From Brachionus plicatilis (lineage: Eukaryota; Rotifera; Eurotatoria; Ploima; Brachionidae): DNA of 64,000 nucleotides. A model generated the notes under the pieces. It was not told the origin of the DNA, did not search any database, and saw only the letters and a list, made by a program, of their open reading frames with translations. The DNA lies in contig QEOQ01000092.1 of assembly GCA_010279815.1 (NCBI GenBank), positions 1,409,853-1,473,852 of the forward strand, in the 5' to 3' direction. The position numbers and the translations under genes are program-made. Positions within the stretch are counted from its first letter, which is position 1; each line of letters starts with the position of its first letter. Below are positions 55,401-64,000 of this stretch, piece by piece.

Positions 55401-57137
55401 CCAATTACACAAGTTGCTTCTTTACCAAGCCAGGATAATAGAGTAGCAAGTCCGTCTTTACATGGATCGCTGTCATCTCTATCGTCAAGTTTTAAGATTT
55501 ATAATAATTCGAAAAGCAATCAAAACAAGTCGAATGAAAATTGTTTTACAGATTGTTTGTCAAAAAAAATGGGCAAATTAACAGCAACAACTTCTGAAGA
55601 TGAAGATGATCGAGATTCGAAAAAAAATCTTATAAACGCAGATGAAATTGAGAATAGTAAAAGTATAAGTGATACCACTGATAATGTTACTGGAGAAATT
55701 GAATTTGACGACGATGAGAAACAATACAAACCAAAAGAAGAGAGTAAAAAAGAACAAAAAAAACAAGACTCAGTTGATAGAAGTTCACTAAAGCAGGGTT
55801 GTCCCCAGGCAGAATATAACAAATCAATTTCAACTTCTTATTTTTACAATCAAAATAAAATAGACTCTTCAGACGAGTTAAATCACACTACAGATACGGA
55901 AAATAAGACCGAAACGGAAATTCAAAAAAATTCAAAGTCAAAATTAAATGAAAATGAACAAAAGTCGCTAAATATAGATAAACATGTCGCTGAAAACTAC
56001 GACACTGGTAAGTATTCTAAATGTTATCCAGGATCGGAAAATTTATCGACAATGACAAATTTAAATGGCTCTAGTTTTACCCATTCTCAGCCAATCCCTA
56101 TTTCTTTAAATAATTTATATTATCAAATTCCGTCATATGGTGTACAAGAAGGTCAAAACATTTTGAACGGTATCACAATATCAACTCAACCAGTAAATTC
56201 ACACCATTCGCAGTCAAGCTCTCAAACTCAAATTAATCATTCTTTTCAGCAATTTGCTCATTTCAATTCGATTCAATCTGCAATACCGGTACCCATACCG
56301 CTAGGTCCACCTTTTGCAGCTCCACATTCACAAATTCAAGCTTTACAGCAAGGCCAAACACAAATTCATCAAAGCCACCATCCGCATCCACCATATTTAA
56401 TTCCTTTTATTCCACCTATTAATCAGTCAAATTCTCAAACTGGTAAAGCAACACCAACGCCTGGATCAAGTCCAACAACAAGTCAACACGTCACAGATAC
56501 AAATCCAGCCGATGAATGTTCCACTAACTCAATGAATGTCAACAATTCAAAGCATTCGATTAACTTACAAATTTCACAACAATTTCCATTCTCAGTTAAC
56601 CAGAACCAATCAACAGATCCAAACGTAGCAAATTTTAATAATATGATGATGACTTCACACAGTCAACAATTGCAGCATCATCACCAAAACATATTAATGA
56701 TGATGATGATGGGAAATGGACAACCGGGGCCAAACTTCAATATTGGCAATCACCCAATGAATAATGCAACGATAAATAATAGCTTTTCAAATTTTCCACA
56801 CATTCAGTCATCACATCAAATGCAATCAGCGTCCGTAAATAATATTAATAAGTTACAAAAGACTAAAAAGTCATGCTACAATTGCGGTTCTACTAATCAC
56901 ACCGCATATGAATGTAAAGAACCATCGTTAGAATTTTCAGCAAATTCAAATAATTTCAAACTTAATTATAAACCAAATCTTTCTGCGAATCAATCACAAA
57001 TAGATCAGAAAAACATTAATCAAATTGAAAACAAGTCATTGAGTCCCAGAATGAAGCATTCAAAATTTTCGAATAAAAATTCTAACTTATCAAATTCAAA
57101 TCAACGTCTTGAAAATAAGCCAAATCTTCAAAACTAA
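52474..57137 (+). CDS. ZCCHC2/ZCCHC14-like zinc-knuckle protein
   Basis: Five exons (52474-53397, 53450-53521, 53563-53711, 53812-54577, 54630-57137) give about 1,472 residues. The start is the first ATG in frame; no Met precedes it after the nearest stop. The N-terminus has the ZCCHC2/14 signature WF..L.GAKRIDFLNGMLHLC followed by PLELRFLGSC.EELARKDY.YL, then a helical LLLLTMAANHPAF block. A split PX-like region follows (GVRSIKGTNSYQFSIK|IHWSDS). A long Asn/Gln/Ser-rich region has a CAA/CAG-encoded poly-Gln/His tract (54947-55050) and an acidic segment. A single zinc knuckle CYNCGSTNHTAYEC (CX2CX4HX4C) lies near the C-terminus. In vertebrates ZCCHC14 works with TENT4 poly(A) polymerases on RNA stem-loops through a SAM domain, which I do not see here, so ZCCHC2 is the closer match. 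The 41-nt intron at 53522-53562 is the least certain join. Confidence 0.85.
54947..55050 (+). repeat. poly-Gln/His-encoding CAA/CAG tract
   Basis: An imperfect CAA/CAG/CAC repeat inside the last exon of the ZCCHC-like gene encodes runs of Gln interrupted by His. Mixed codons argue against recent slippage expansion. Confidence 0.85.
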
Positions 57138-57639
57138 CAAAAAAATTAATCACAATCGAATGATCACAATCTAGTTTAGATTTTAATTTTTTTGATTAAA
57201 TAATTTATTATTGCGGAACAAAATTTTTACACACAACTTTAATATTATTTTAGATAATTTTTTCTGAAAAAATTTGATTCATTTTGATCTGTACTTTTTT
57301 GTTTGTGAAATAAAAAAAAATAAAAGTGATTTAAACTAAAACTATATCCCAGTAATTAATTTTATATTTTAAATAAAACCACATTTATTTGATTAAATTA
57401 TTATATATTGTAACTGAGCCTAACCGTAAAAATTTTAAGAAAATTATGATAAGAAAATTTGAAATTAAATCACCCAAATTTACCCAAGATTCTGACTCGC
57501 CAATTTAGAAATTAGGTCAGTCGGTACAATTAGGTTAACTCTAATAAAAAAAAAACAAAAAAATAAAATATTTCTTTACATATTATATTCTTTATTCAAT
57601 TTTAAACTTATCTCCTTTTTGAACATTTATCAAAAAAAA
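57138..57639. other. 3' flank of the ZCCHC-like gene
   Basis: AT-rich sequence with possible AATAAA-type polyadenylation signals (for example near 57309). Nothing else was recognised. Confidence 0.4.
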
Positions 57640-57940
57640 ATTCTATCAAAAAACCAAGATTTCTTAAAGTATCCACCTTTAATTTTTTTCTTATTAAATT
57701 CGTACCGATTTCCTATCTCTTCAATAATATTAGTATGTTTTCTGCATTATGCTGACCTTCCATTAAAGCAAAGCCGATTAAAATTTCGTCTTTTTGTAAA
57801 AATTATCAGTTAAAACATCTCCCAATCCGATAAAATCACTGATTAGAGGTAAAGTCGACCATATATCAGGAAATAAACTAACAGAAAAAGAATCTTGAAT
57901 CTTTTTTTGAATGGCGTTATGAAGTTTTTGCATTATTTCA
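57640..57940 (-). pseudogene. decayed hAT transposase fragment
   Basis: Reading the minus strand, one frame gives SFSVSLFPDIWSTL followed by a stop. The next frame gives LIGFALMEGQHNAENI, and a third gives EEIGNRYEFNKKKIK. This order (DIWS, then a GF...EG.H.AENI block, then Y....KI) is the conserved arrangement of hAT-superfamily transposases. At least two frameshifts and stops interrupt it, so it is inactive. The terminal inverted repeats of its element were not located. The family matches the hAT-type MITEs at 20535 and 61034. Confidence 0.65.
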
Positions 57941-58223
57941 GCTAATTAAGTTTTCCGAAATGACGAATAACTGTAAAGATTATAAGATGGATCTAAAATG
58001 TTTCTTAAGCAAGAACTTTTAAGTTGTGTTCATCTTTGATAGGAAAAATTTGCCATTTAATAAATCAAGATTTTTTCCGGATGATTCTATCTTTAGTTTT
58101 TTAACGTGTTTTTTTTATATTTTTCTTAACAATTTTTTAGAATATCATGTGTTTTAGATGCAAATTAAGATTTGTGGTTTTGTTAAACGGCGCTTTAATA
58201 TCCACTGAGCAAATTTTGCATCT

Positions 58224-59874
58224 AAAGGATATGGGGCAATCATAAATAAAAAATCGAAAAATTAAACTTTTATATATTTTCTGGTAGATCGACGAGCTGA
58301 ATCATAATCTGTTAGAATATTATAAAAATTACCGATTATAAAAATCTGACCTTCCACTCAAAAGTTACAGCGCTCCAAAGTTCTAGATTTTTTTAATTAC
58401 GGTTTTAAGTTAGACAACCGTATCTCGGTTAATTTTGAAGCTAATTAGACTTTTTGTATAACAAAATGTTCAGAATTGAACAAGGAATCCGAAAATGGCA
58501 GAAAAAATAGCTATAACAATACTCGTTGATCCATTAGCCCTTCAAAAACTAAAATTTCCACTTTATTTACTTTTGTGGTCTAAAGATACCCCATAGCCAA
58601 AGGACCATCGATAAAATTTTTTTTTTATTTTTTTGTTCTATTTAGTGACTAAAACTAAAAAAAAAACAGTTCCTAGAAAATTTTGCTTCCTTAACTAAAT
58701 ATGCATACAAAAAATGTCTCTTTTATATTTATTTTAAAAATTACAATTTTAGAAAAATTTAATAACATTTAATAAGAATTTTAAATAATTAAAATCTAGG
58801 AAAGTATTTTTTGCATTTAATAAATTTAATTTCTAAATTTTTACTCTCTCCTACTCTAGATTTAATTCATAAAAGTCTACTAGGTTTGTACAAGCTTAAG
58901 TTAATTTGAATCAGATATTTTTTTGTTGTTTTTACTTTTTTAAAAATTCAATATGAGCAATCTTTATCGTACATGTGCTCTTTGCAAAATCCGGTTTGAT
59001 TCTAAACCAAAACTCAATAGAAATAAGATTGGAATTTCATCCAGTTGGGTTAAAATTACACTTCGGACATTGGGAATAGAGTGGAAACACTACAAATATG
59101 TTTGTTTTGATTGCCATCGGTATCTTTCAAATTCATGCACCAATAAAGACGAATTTATTAATAAATTTAAGCTTGAAGAGCTTATTGAAACATAAAGTGA
59201 TGGTTTTCAGGAAGCCTTATTTCAAATCGACCCTGAAATTGAGAATGTTCCTGAAGTTACCACAGGATCGTTTTGTCTTGATTATGCTTCTATTGAAGAT
59301 AAGAGATGTCAAATTCTAACAGGAATTTCAAAATTTTCTGGAATTGGAATTTTAAATTTTTCTAAAATTGTAATTTTTAAAATAAATATAAAAGAGACAT
59401 TTTTTGTATGCATATTTAGTTAAGGAAGCAAAATTTTCTAGGAACTGTTTTTTTTTTAGTTTTAGTCACTAAATAGAACAAAAAAATAAAAAAAAAATTT
59501 TATCGATGGTCCTTTGGCTATGGGGTATCTTTAGACCACAAAAGTAAATAAAGTGGAAATTTTAGTTTTTGAAGGGCTAATGGATCAACGAGTATTGTTA
59601 TAGCTATTTTTTCTGCCATTTTCGGATTCCTTGTTCAATTCTGAACATTTTGTTATACAAAAAGTCTAATTAGCTTCAAAATTAACCGAGATACGGTTGT
59701 CTAACTTAAAACAGTAATTAAAAAAATCTAGAACTTTGGAGCGCTGTAACTTTTGAGTGGAAGGTCAGATTTTTATAATTCTAACAGATTATGATTCAGC
59801 TCGTCGATCTACCAGAAAATATATAAAAATTTAATTTTTCGATTTTTTATTTATGATTGCCTCATATCCTTTTA
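58224..59874. mobile_element. DNA transposon with ~530-bp inverted repeats
   Basis: The left arm (about 58224-58765) and right arm (about 59347-59874) are near-identical reverse complements. Matching blocks include ggatatg.ggcaatcat at the tips, gatcgacgagctgaatc, ctccaaagttctagat, accgagatacgg, ggtcctttggctatgggg and aaaagagacattttttg. The ~580-bp interior carries a short zinc-motif reading frame (58953-59195). This is the structure of a non-autonomous or internally deleted long-TIR DNA transposon. A clear target-site duplication could not be defined; sequence beyond both tips is similar only as TAAA/TTTA. The high arm identity suggests recent activity or gene conversion. Confidence 0.88.
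58953..59195 (+). pseudogene. truncated transposase N-terminus with C2-C2 zinc motif
   Basis: An 80-codon frame inside the long-TIR element starts MSNLYRTCALCKIRF and has cysteines at 8, 11, 51 and 54 (CALC and CFDC), a likely treble-clef or THAP-like zinc module at the N-terminus of a transposase. After the TAA at 59193 the same frame stays open for about 70 more codons through FCLDYASIEDKRCQILTGIS. The CQILTG block resembles the segment preceding the helix-turn-helix of DDE_Tnp_4 (Kolobok/Harbinger-like) transposases. The frame then runs into the right inverted repeat. The catalytic domain is absent, so this is a deletion derivative. Confidence 0.6.
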
Positions 59875-60448
59875 AAGTTTTATCAGATGGTTTAAAATCA
59901 ACCTCGAAAGGCAACCAAAAAAATGCGTTATTACCGTTTGAGTTTAAATTTTGCGCCTTGAATAAATTAAATTATTTTTGAAAAAGTTATTTCTTAAAAT
60001 AACCCAATATAAAACTTCTTTTTGGAAAAATGTTAGTTTCTAATAGTTAAATTAATTCTACATAGGTATAATTCACTAGTTCTCCAATTTCTTCAACATT
60101 ATCGATCCCTATTAAATTTTGCTGATTGCTTTTTTTTTTATTTGGTCTCCGTAATAGGGCTATTTGCGAAGAGCGATCGATAATTTGAGAAATTTTCGAA
60201 CTGCTACACGGATTAAGATTAGGATTAAGAATTTTTAGAATTAATTTCAGCTTTAGATTCAAATATGGTATATTGGTCTTTTTGGCTTTTCCAAAAAGAA
60301 CCTTCAAAAAAGAAATTTCAAATTAAGATAATTAATAATTAAGGACCTTAATAAAAAATATAGGAATGGACTTTAATATATAAAGTCTTTCAAAGAAAGG
60401 ACTTTCGAAAAGGCATTTTTAGAAAAGCACTTTCAAAAAAGCTTTAGG
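59875..60448. other. spacer with degenerate repeat units
   Basis: From about 60289 to 60448 the sequence contains loosely repeated aaggacttt/aaggacctt and aaaaagcttt units resembling the minisatellite at 61733-64000 in inverted orientation. The 86-codon minus-strand frame at 60047-60307 has no recognisable domain and is left uncalled. Confidence 0.4.
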
Positions 60449-60673
60449 TGACTATGTTATTAATCAACACGTCTCTAAATACTTCTAGAAACATTAATGG
60501 GACGGGATTATATTCTGGAAGATTCATGATCTCTAACGAGATACCAATGTCAATGCTTTCTAAAAGAAATGAACACAACCTTTTAAAAGATTATTATATT
60601 ATATTACATTTTATTTAAATTATATTATTAAAATAAACATTTTAAAATTATCCTTGTTATTCTTCCAGTAACA
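60449..60673 (+). mobile_element. putative LTR of a retrotransposon relic
   Basis: A ~225-bp segment begins TGACTATGTT and ends CCAGTAACA. It is followed two bases later by TTGGTAGCAGCGA at 60676, a motif of the kind found at primer-binding sites directly 3' of the left LTR. A gag-like frame follows. The second LTR is not in the window, so LTR boundaries are inferred from the TG...CA ends and the primer-binding-like site only. Confidence 0.4.
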
Positions 60674-60765
60674 ACTTGGTAGCAGCGATAAAAACAACAA
60701 TTGATCAATTGAGAAGTATAAGAAACTAGTTAAATAAGATAAATTTTAGAATATCCATTTTGGTT

Positions 60766-61660
60766 CCAATAAGAGACAAAAAGCCGTTTGATGAATGGAA
60801 AGTGGAGGAACTGAAAAGAGTACTCTTGGCTCAGGCTAGATGCTTAGGTTCGAGATACTTGGTCTCAGTAAACGATGAACTCGAAAAAGTATCCCAAAAA
60901 GCTTTAAATGTTTGGATAGTATAAGAAACCAGCACCCATTGTGCTAAAAAAGTGCTCCTTATAGACTTAATCATCAGATTAGGTACTTTGAGGGAAATAA
61001 ATGTTAACAGAGTAATTAACATTGAATCCGAACCAGAGTTGTATAATAGTCACAAATTTTAACTGATTTTAAGAATATAATAAATTAAATAAATTTATTA
61101 AAAAAAATTATAAGAATTGAATTTTTTTATTCAGGAAAAAAATAAAATTATATGTTTAAATTTCTTTTTTAATGTAAATATTGAAACATGATCTATTAAA
61201 CACTTCACATAATTTTCATATTCTTTTTAAGTTAATTTATTAATTAAAAAAACAAAAATATTTGTGCTTAAAAAAATTTTAGAAATAAATTAAACAAGAT
61301 AAAAAATATCAAAAAATATATAATAAAAAAATTAATTACATGTTTTGAAATTTTTGAAACAAGTCAAGACTTGTTATTTTTAAAAAATATATATTTTAGT
61401 CCAAGTCATACTTCGACTTGTTTTTGACTTGTTAAGACTTTTTTTTCCTGACTTTTATACAAGTCTGATCCGAACAAAGAACGAAATAAAAAGAGTTCAA
61501 AGAAAGAGAAAAGAACTCAGAGCTATGGCTGAGGAACTGAGTGAACTGAAGAAGTTTACAGTAATAGCCAAATAGGGAATCATGAGAGTAAGCTTTAACC
61601 AGCAAGTGGAAGTAGCTCCAATAACAGTACTGAAAGGAGCACTGAAACCTTAAATAATTA
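60766..61660 (+). pseudogene. gag-like retrotransposon relic, interrupted
   Basis: Downstream of the putative LTR an open stretch reads KPFDEWKVEELKRVLL then LVSVNDELEKVSQKAL, a helical charged sequence of the type seen in retrotransposon gag proteins. It is broken by stops (for example at 60922), then by the insertion at 61034-61467, and resumes as a charged helical segment (RKRKELRAMAEELSELKKF) ending at a TAG near 61573. No protease, reverse transcriptase or integrase was found before the minisatellite begins. It is a dead fragment. Confidence 0.4.
61034..61467. mobile_element. hAT-type MITE with perfect 8-bp target duplication
   Basis: The left end CAGAGTTGTATAATAGTC matches the reverse complement of the right end, CAGACTTGTATAAAAGTC. 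It is flanked by exact octamers atccgaac at 61026-61033 and 61468-61475, the 8-bp duplication diagnostic of hAT insertion. Termini and internal AGTCCAAGTC/GACTTGTTAAGACTT motifs match the MITE at 20535-20843, so both belong to one family. It has no coding capacity and sits inside the gag-like relic. Confidence 0.92.
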
Positions 61661-61732
61661 AACAACCGCTTTCTTAGGCAATCTTGGGGACTCAGGTGTA
61701 TAAAAGAGAAAAATCGAATTAAAAGAAGACTT

Positions 61733-64000
61733 TCTCTTTTTTGGGAAGTTCTAATTTGGGGTCCTTTTTTGAGAAGCTCTATTTTGAGGTCCTTTTTTGG
61801 AAAAGCTTTTTTAAGATCCTTTTATGAAGGGCTTTACTTTGAGGTCCTTGTATGGAAAGCTCTATTTTGAGATCCTTTTTTGGTATGGTTTTATTTAAGG
61901 TCCTTTTTTAAGAAGCTTTATTTTAAAGTCGTTTCTCGGGAAGCTCTATTTAGAGGTCCTTTTACGGGAAGCCTATTTTGAGGTCCTTTTTTGGGAAGGG
62001 CTATTTTAAAGGTTCTTTTAAGGGAAACTCTTTTTTGAGTTCCTTACTCGGGAAGATCTATTTAGTGGTCCTTTATCGGAAAGCTAATATTGGAATCCTT
62101 TTTTTGGAAGCTCTTTTTTGAGGTCCTTTTTTGGAATGCTCTTTTTAGAGGTCCATCTTAGGGAAGCTTATTATGAGATCGTTTTTTGGAAAGGCTTTTT
62201 TTAGGTCCTCTTATGAGAAGCTTTATTTTGAGGTCCTTTCTCGGGAAGATCTATTTAGTGGTTCTTTATCGGAAAGCTAATTTTGGAATCCTTTTTTTGG
62301 AAGCTCTATTTTGAGGTCCTTTTTTGGAATGCTCTTTTTAAAGGTCCTTTTTTCGGAAGTTCTAATTTGGGGTCCTTTTTTGAGAAGCTCTTTTTTGAGG
62401 TCCTTTTTTGGAAAGGCTTTTTTTAAGGTTCTTTAAAGGGAAGCTCCTTTTTGAGTTCCTATTTCGGGAAGCTCTATTTAGAGGTCCTTCTAAGGGAAGC
62501 TTATTTTGAGGTCCTTTTTTGGAAGGGCCTTTATTAAGGTTCTTTTAAGGGGAGCTGTTTTTTGAGGTCATTTTTTTGAAAGGCTTTTTTAAGGGCATTT
62601 TGGGAAAAGCTCTTTATTAAGTTCCTTTTTTGGAAAGGCTTTATTTAAGGTGCTTTTATGAGAAGCTTAATTTTAAGGTCCTTTTATGAGAAACTTTATT
62701 TTGAGATCCTTTTTCGGGAAGCTCTTTTTTGAGATTTTTTTATGGTATGGTTTTATTTAAGGTCCTTTTTTAAGAAGCTTTATTTTAAAGTCGTTTCTCG
62801 GGAAGCTCTCTTTAGAGGTCCTTTTACGGGAAGCCTATTTTGAGGTCCTTTTTTGGAAAGGGCTATTTTTAAGGTTCTTTTAAGGGAAACTCTTTTTTGA
62901 GGTCCTTTCTCGGGAAGATCTATTTAGTGGTCCTTTATCGGAAAGCTAATTTTGGAATCCTTTTTTTGAAAGCTCTTTTTTGAGGTCCTTTTTTGGAGAG
63001 GCTTTTTTTAAGGTCCTTTTTCGGGAAACTCTTTTTTGAGGTCCTTCTTTGGAAAGGCTTTGTTTAAGGTCCTTTAAAGGGAAGCTCTTTTTTGAGGTCC
63101 TTTCTCGGGAAGCTCTAATTTGAGATCCTTTTTTTGGTTTGGTTTTATTTAAGGTCCTTTTTTGAGAAGCTTTATTTTGAGGTCCTTTTTCGGGAAGCTC
63201 TTTTTAGAGATCCTTTTTTGGAATGGTTTTATTTAAGGTCGTTTCTCGGGGAGCTCTATTTAGAGGTCCCTCTACGGGAAGCCTATTTTGAGGTCCTTTT
63301 TTGGAAAGGGCTTTTTTTAAGGTCCTTTTAAGGGGAACTCTTTTTTGAGTTCCATTTTTGGAAGGGCTTTTTTTAAGATCCTTTAAAGGGAAGCTCTTTT
63401 TTGAGGTCCTTTTTTGGTATGGTTCTATTTAAGATCCTTTTTTGAGAGGCTTTATTTTAAGGTCGTTTCTCGGGGAGCTCTATTTAGAGATCCTTCAACA
63501 AGAAGCCTTTTTTTAGGTCCTTTTTTGAAAGGGCTTTTTTTAAGGTCCTTTTAAGGGAAACTCTTTTTTGAGGTCCTTCTTTGGAAAGGATTTTTTTAAG
63601 GTCCTTTAAAGGGAAGCTCTTTTTTGAGGTCCTTTCTCGGGAAGCTCTAATTTGAGGTCCTTTTTTTGGAAAGGCTTTTTTTAAGGTCATTTTATGGGAA
63701 TTTCTAATTTGGGGTCCTATTTTGAGAAACTCTATTATGAGATCCTTTTTAGGAAAGGCTTTTTTTAGGTCCTTTTAAGGGAAGCTTTATTCTTAGGTCC
63801 TTTTTCGGGAAGCTCATTTTTGAGGTCCTTTTTCGGGAAGCATTATTTTTAGGTCCTTTTTTGAAAGGGCTTTTTTTAAGGTCCTTTTAAGGGAAGCTCT
63901 TTTTTGAGGTCTTTTTTTGGAAAGGCTTTTTTTAAGGTCCTTTTATGAGAAACTTTATTTTGAGGTCCTTTTTCGGGAAGCTCTTTTTTGAGATCCTTTT
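61733..64000. repeat. 28-30 bp minisatellite array, runs off the right edge
   Basis: About 80 tandem monomers fill 2.27 kb. A typical monomer begins gaggtcctttttcgggaagc and ends in tctttttt. Variants differ at two places: tttttggaaagg, ttaagggaag, tctcgggaag or tttatgagaag in the first half, and tcttttttga, tctatttaga, tttattttga or ctttttttaa in the second. Variants alternate in blocks. A stretch around 61880-62100 recurs at 62742-62960, an offset of about 862 bp, which shows higher-order duplication. Open frames inside the array are artefacts because the unit length is not a multiple of three. Confidence 0.93.

Noticed and set aside
53136..55822. Minus-strand frames opposite the ZCCHC-like exons
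   Set aside because: Antisense shadows of Ser/Gln/Asn-rich coding sequence; the plus strand carries recognisable domains at both ends.
60047..60307. 86-codon minus-strand frame
   Set aside because: No recognisable domain, in a repeat-derived spacer, and no splice or promoter context to support it.
61733..64000. Open frames of 65-68 codons within the minisatellite (63134-63331 plus, 63484-63690 minus)
   Set aside because: Monomers are 28-30 bp, so the frame drifts between units; the frames are by-products of a T/G-rich repeat.
61733..64000. CRISPR-like repeat array
   Set aside because: Units are contiguous without unique spacers and the window is eukaryotic.

Overview
The window is extremely AT-rich genomic DNA from an animal. 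Genes are split by canonical GT-AG introns, mostly 40-100 nt, and long homopolymer-rich spacers separate them. The gene set (Netrin, a Pitx-type homeobox gene, PAR6, TRAPPC8, a proprotein convertase, GSKIP, POMP, PSMC5, RPL27) is bilaterian. The base composition, tiny introns and Asn/Lys/Ser-rich proteins would fit a compact AT-rich invertebrate such as a monogonont rotifer, but the lineage is an inference. No bacterial operons, CRISPR arrays, rRNAs or tRNAs were seen.

Layout. 0.3-1.5 kb (-): first exon of a CMIP-like gene running off the left edge. 3.3-4.6 kb (+): PAR6. 5.4-6.4 kb (+): SLC66A2/PQLC1-like PQ-loop transporter. 8-9.7 kb: decayed transposase and a palindromic element. 12.35-10.2 kb (-): Pitx. 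12.4-17.2 kb: gene-poor. 24.15-17.23 kb (-): 12-exon TRAPPC8 whose introns hold fold-back and hAT-type elements. 24.36 kb (+): GSKIP, head to head with TRAPPC8. 25.3-28.1 kb (+): nine-finger C2H2 protein. 34.66-30.97 kb (-): complete 6-exon Netrin. 39.0-38.2 kb (-): ZNF830, head to head with PSMC5 (39.36-40.73 kb, +). 42.5-42.3 kb (-): two-exon gene for a very small secreted, probably GPI-anchored glycopeptide. 44.09-43.53 kb (-): POMP, assembled from four small exons and head to head with RPL27 (44.64-45.1 kb, +). 46.46-49.39 kb (+): 10-exon furin/PC-family convertase. 49.4-52.4 kb: transposon graveyard. 52.47-57.14 kb (+): ZCCHC2/ZCCHC14-like protein.

The right end (57.2-64 kb) is repeat-dominated. 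It holds a hAT transposase relic, a long-inverted-repeat DNA transposon with a truncated transposase N-terminus, an LTR-retrotransposon relic interrupted by a hAT-type MITE with a perfect 8-bp target duplication, and a 28-30 bp minisatellite with higher-order structure running off the edge.

The genes do not form a single pathway. The functional pairings are proteasome genes close together (PSMC5 ATPase and POMP chaperone, with RPL27 beside them) and three head-to-head pairs that may share promoters (TRAPPC8/GSKIP, ZNF830/PSMC5, POMP/RPL27). Exon joins were derived by eye from splice motifs, phase and family similarity. They were not tested against transcripts.
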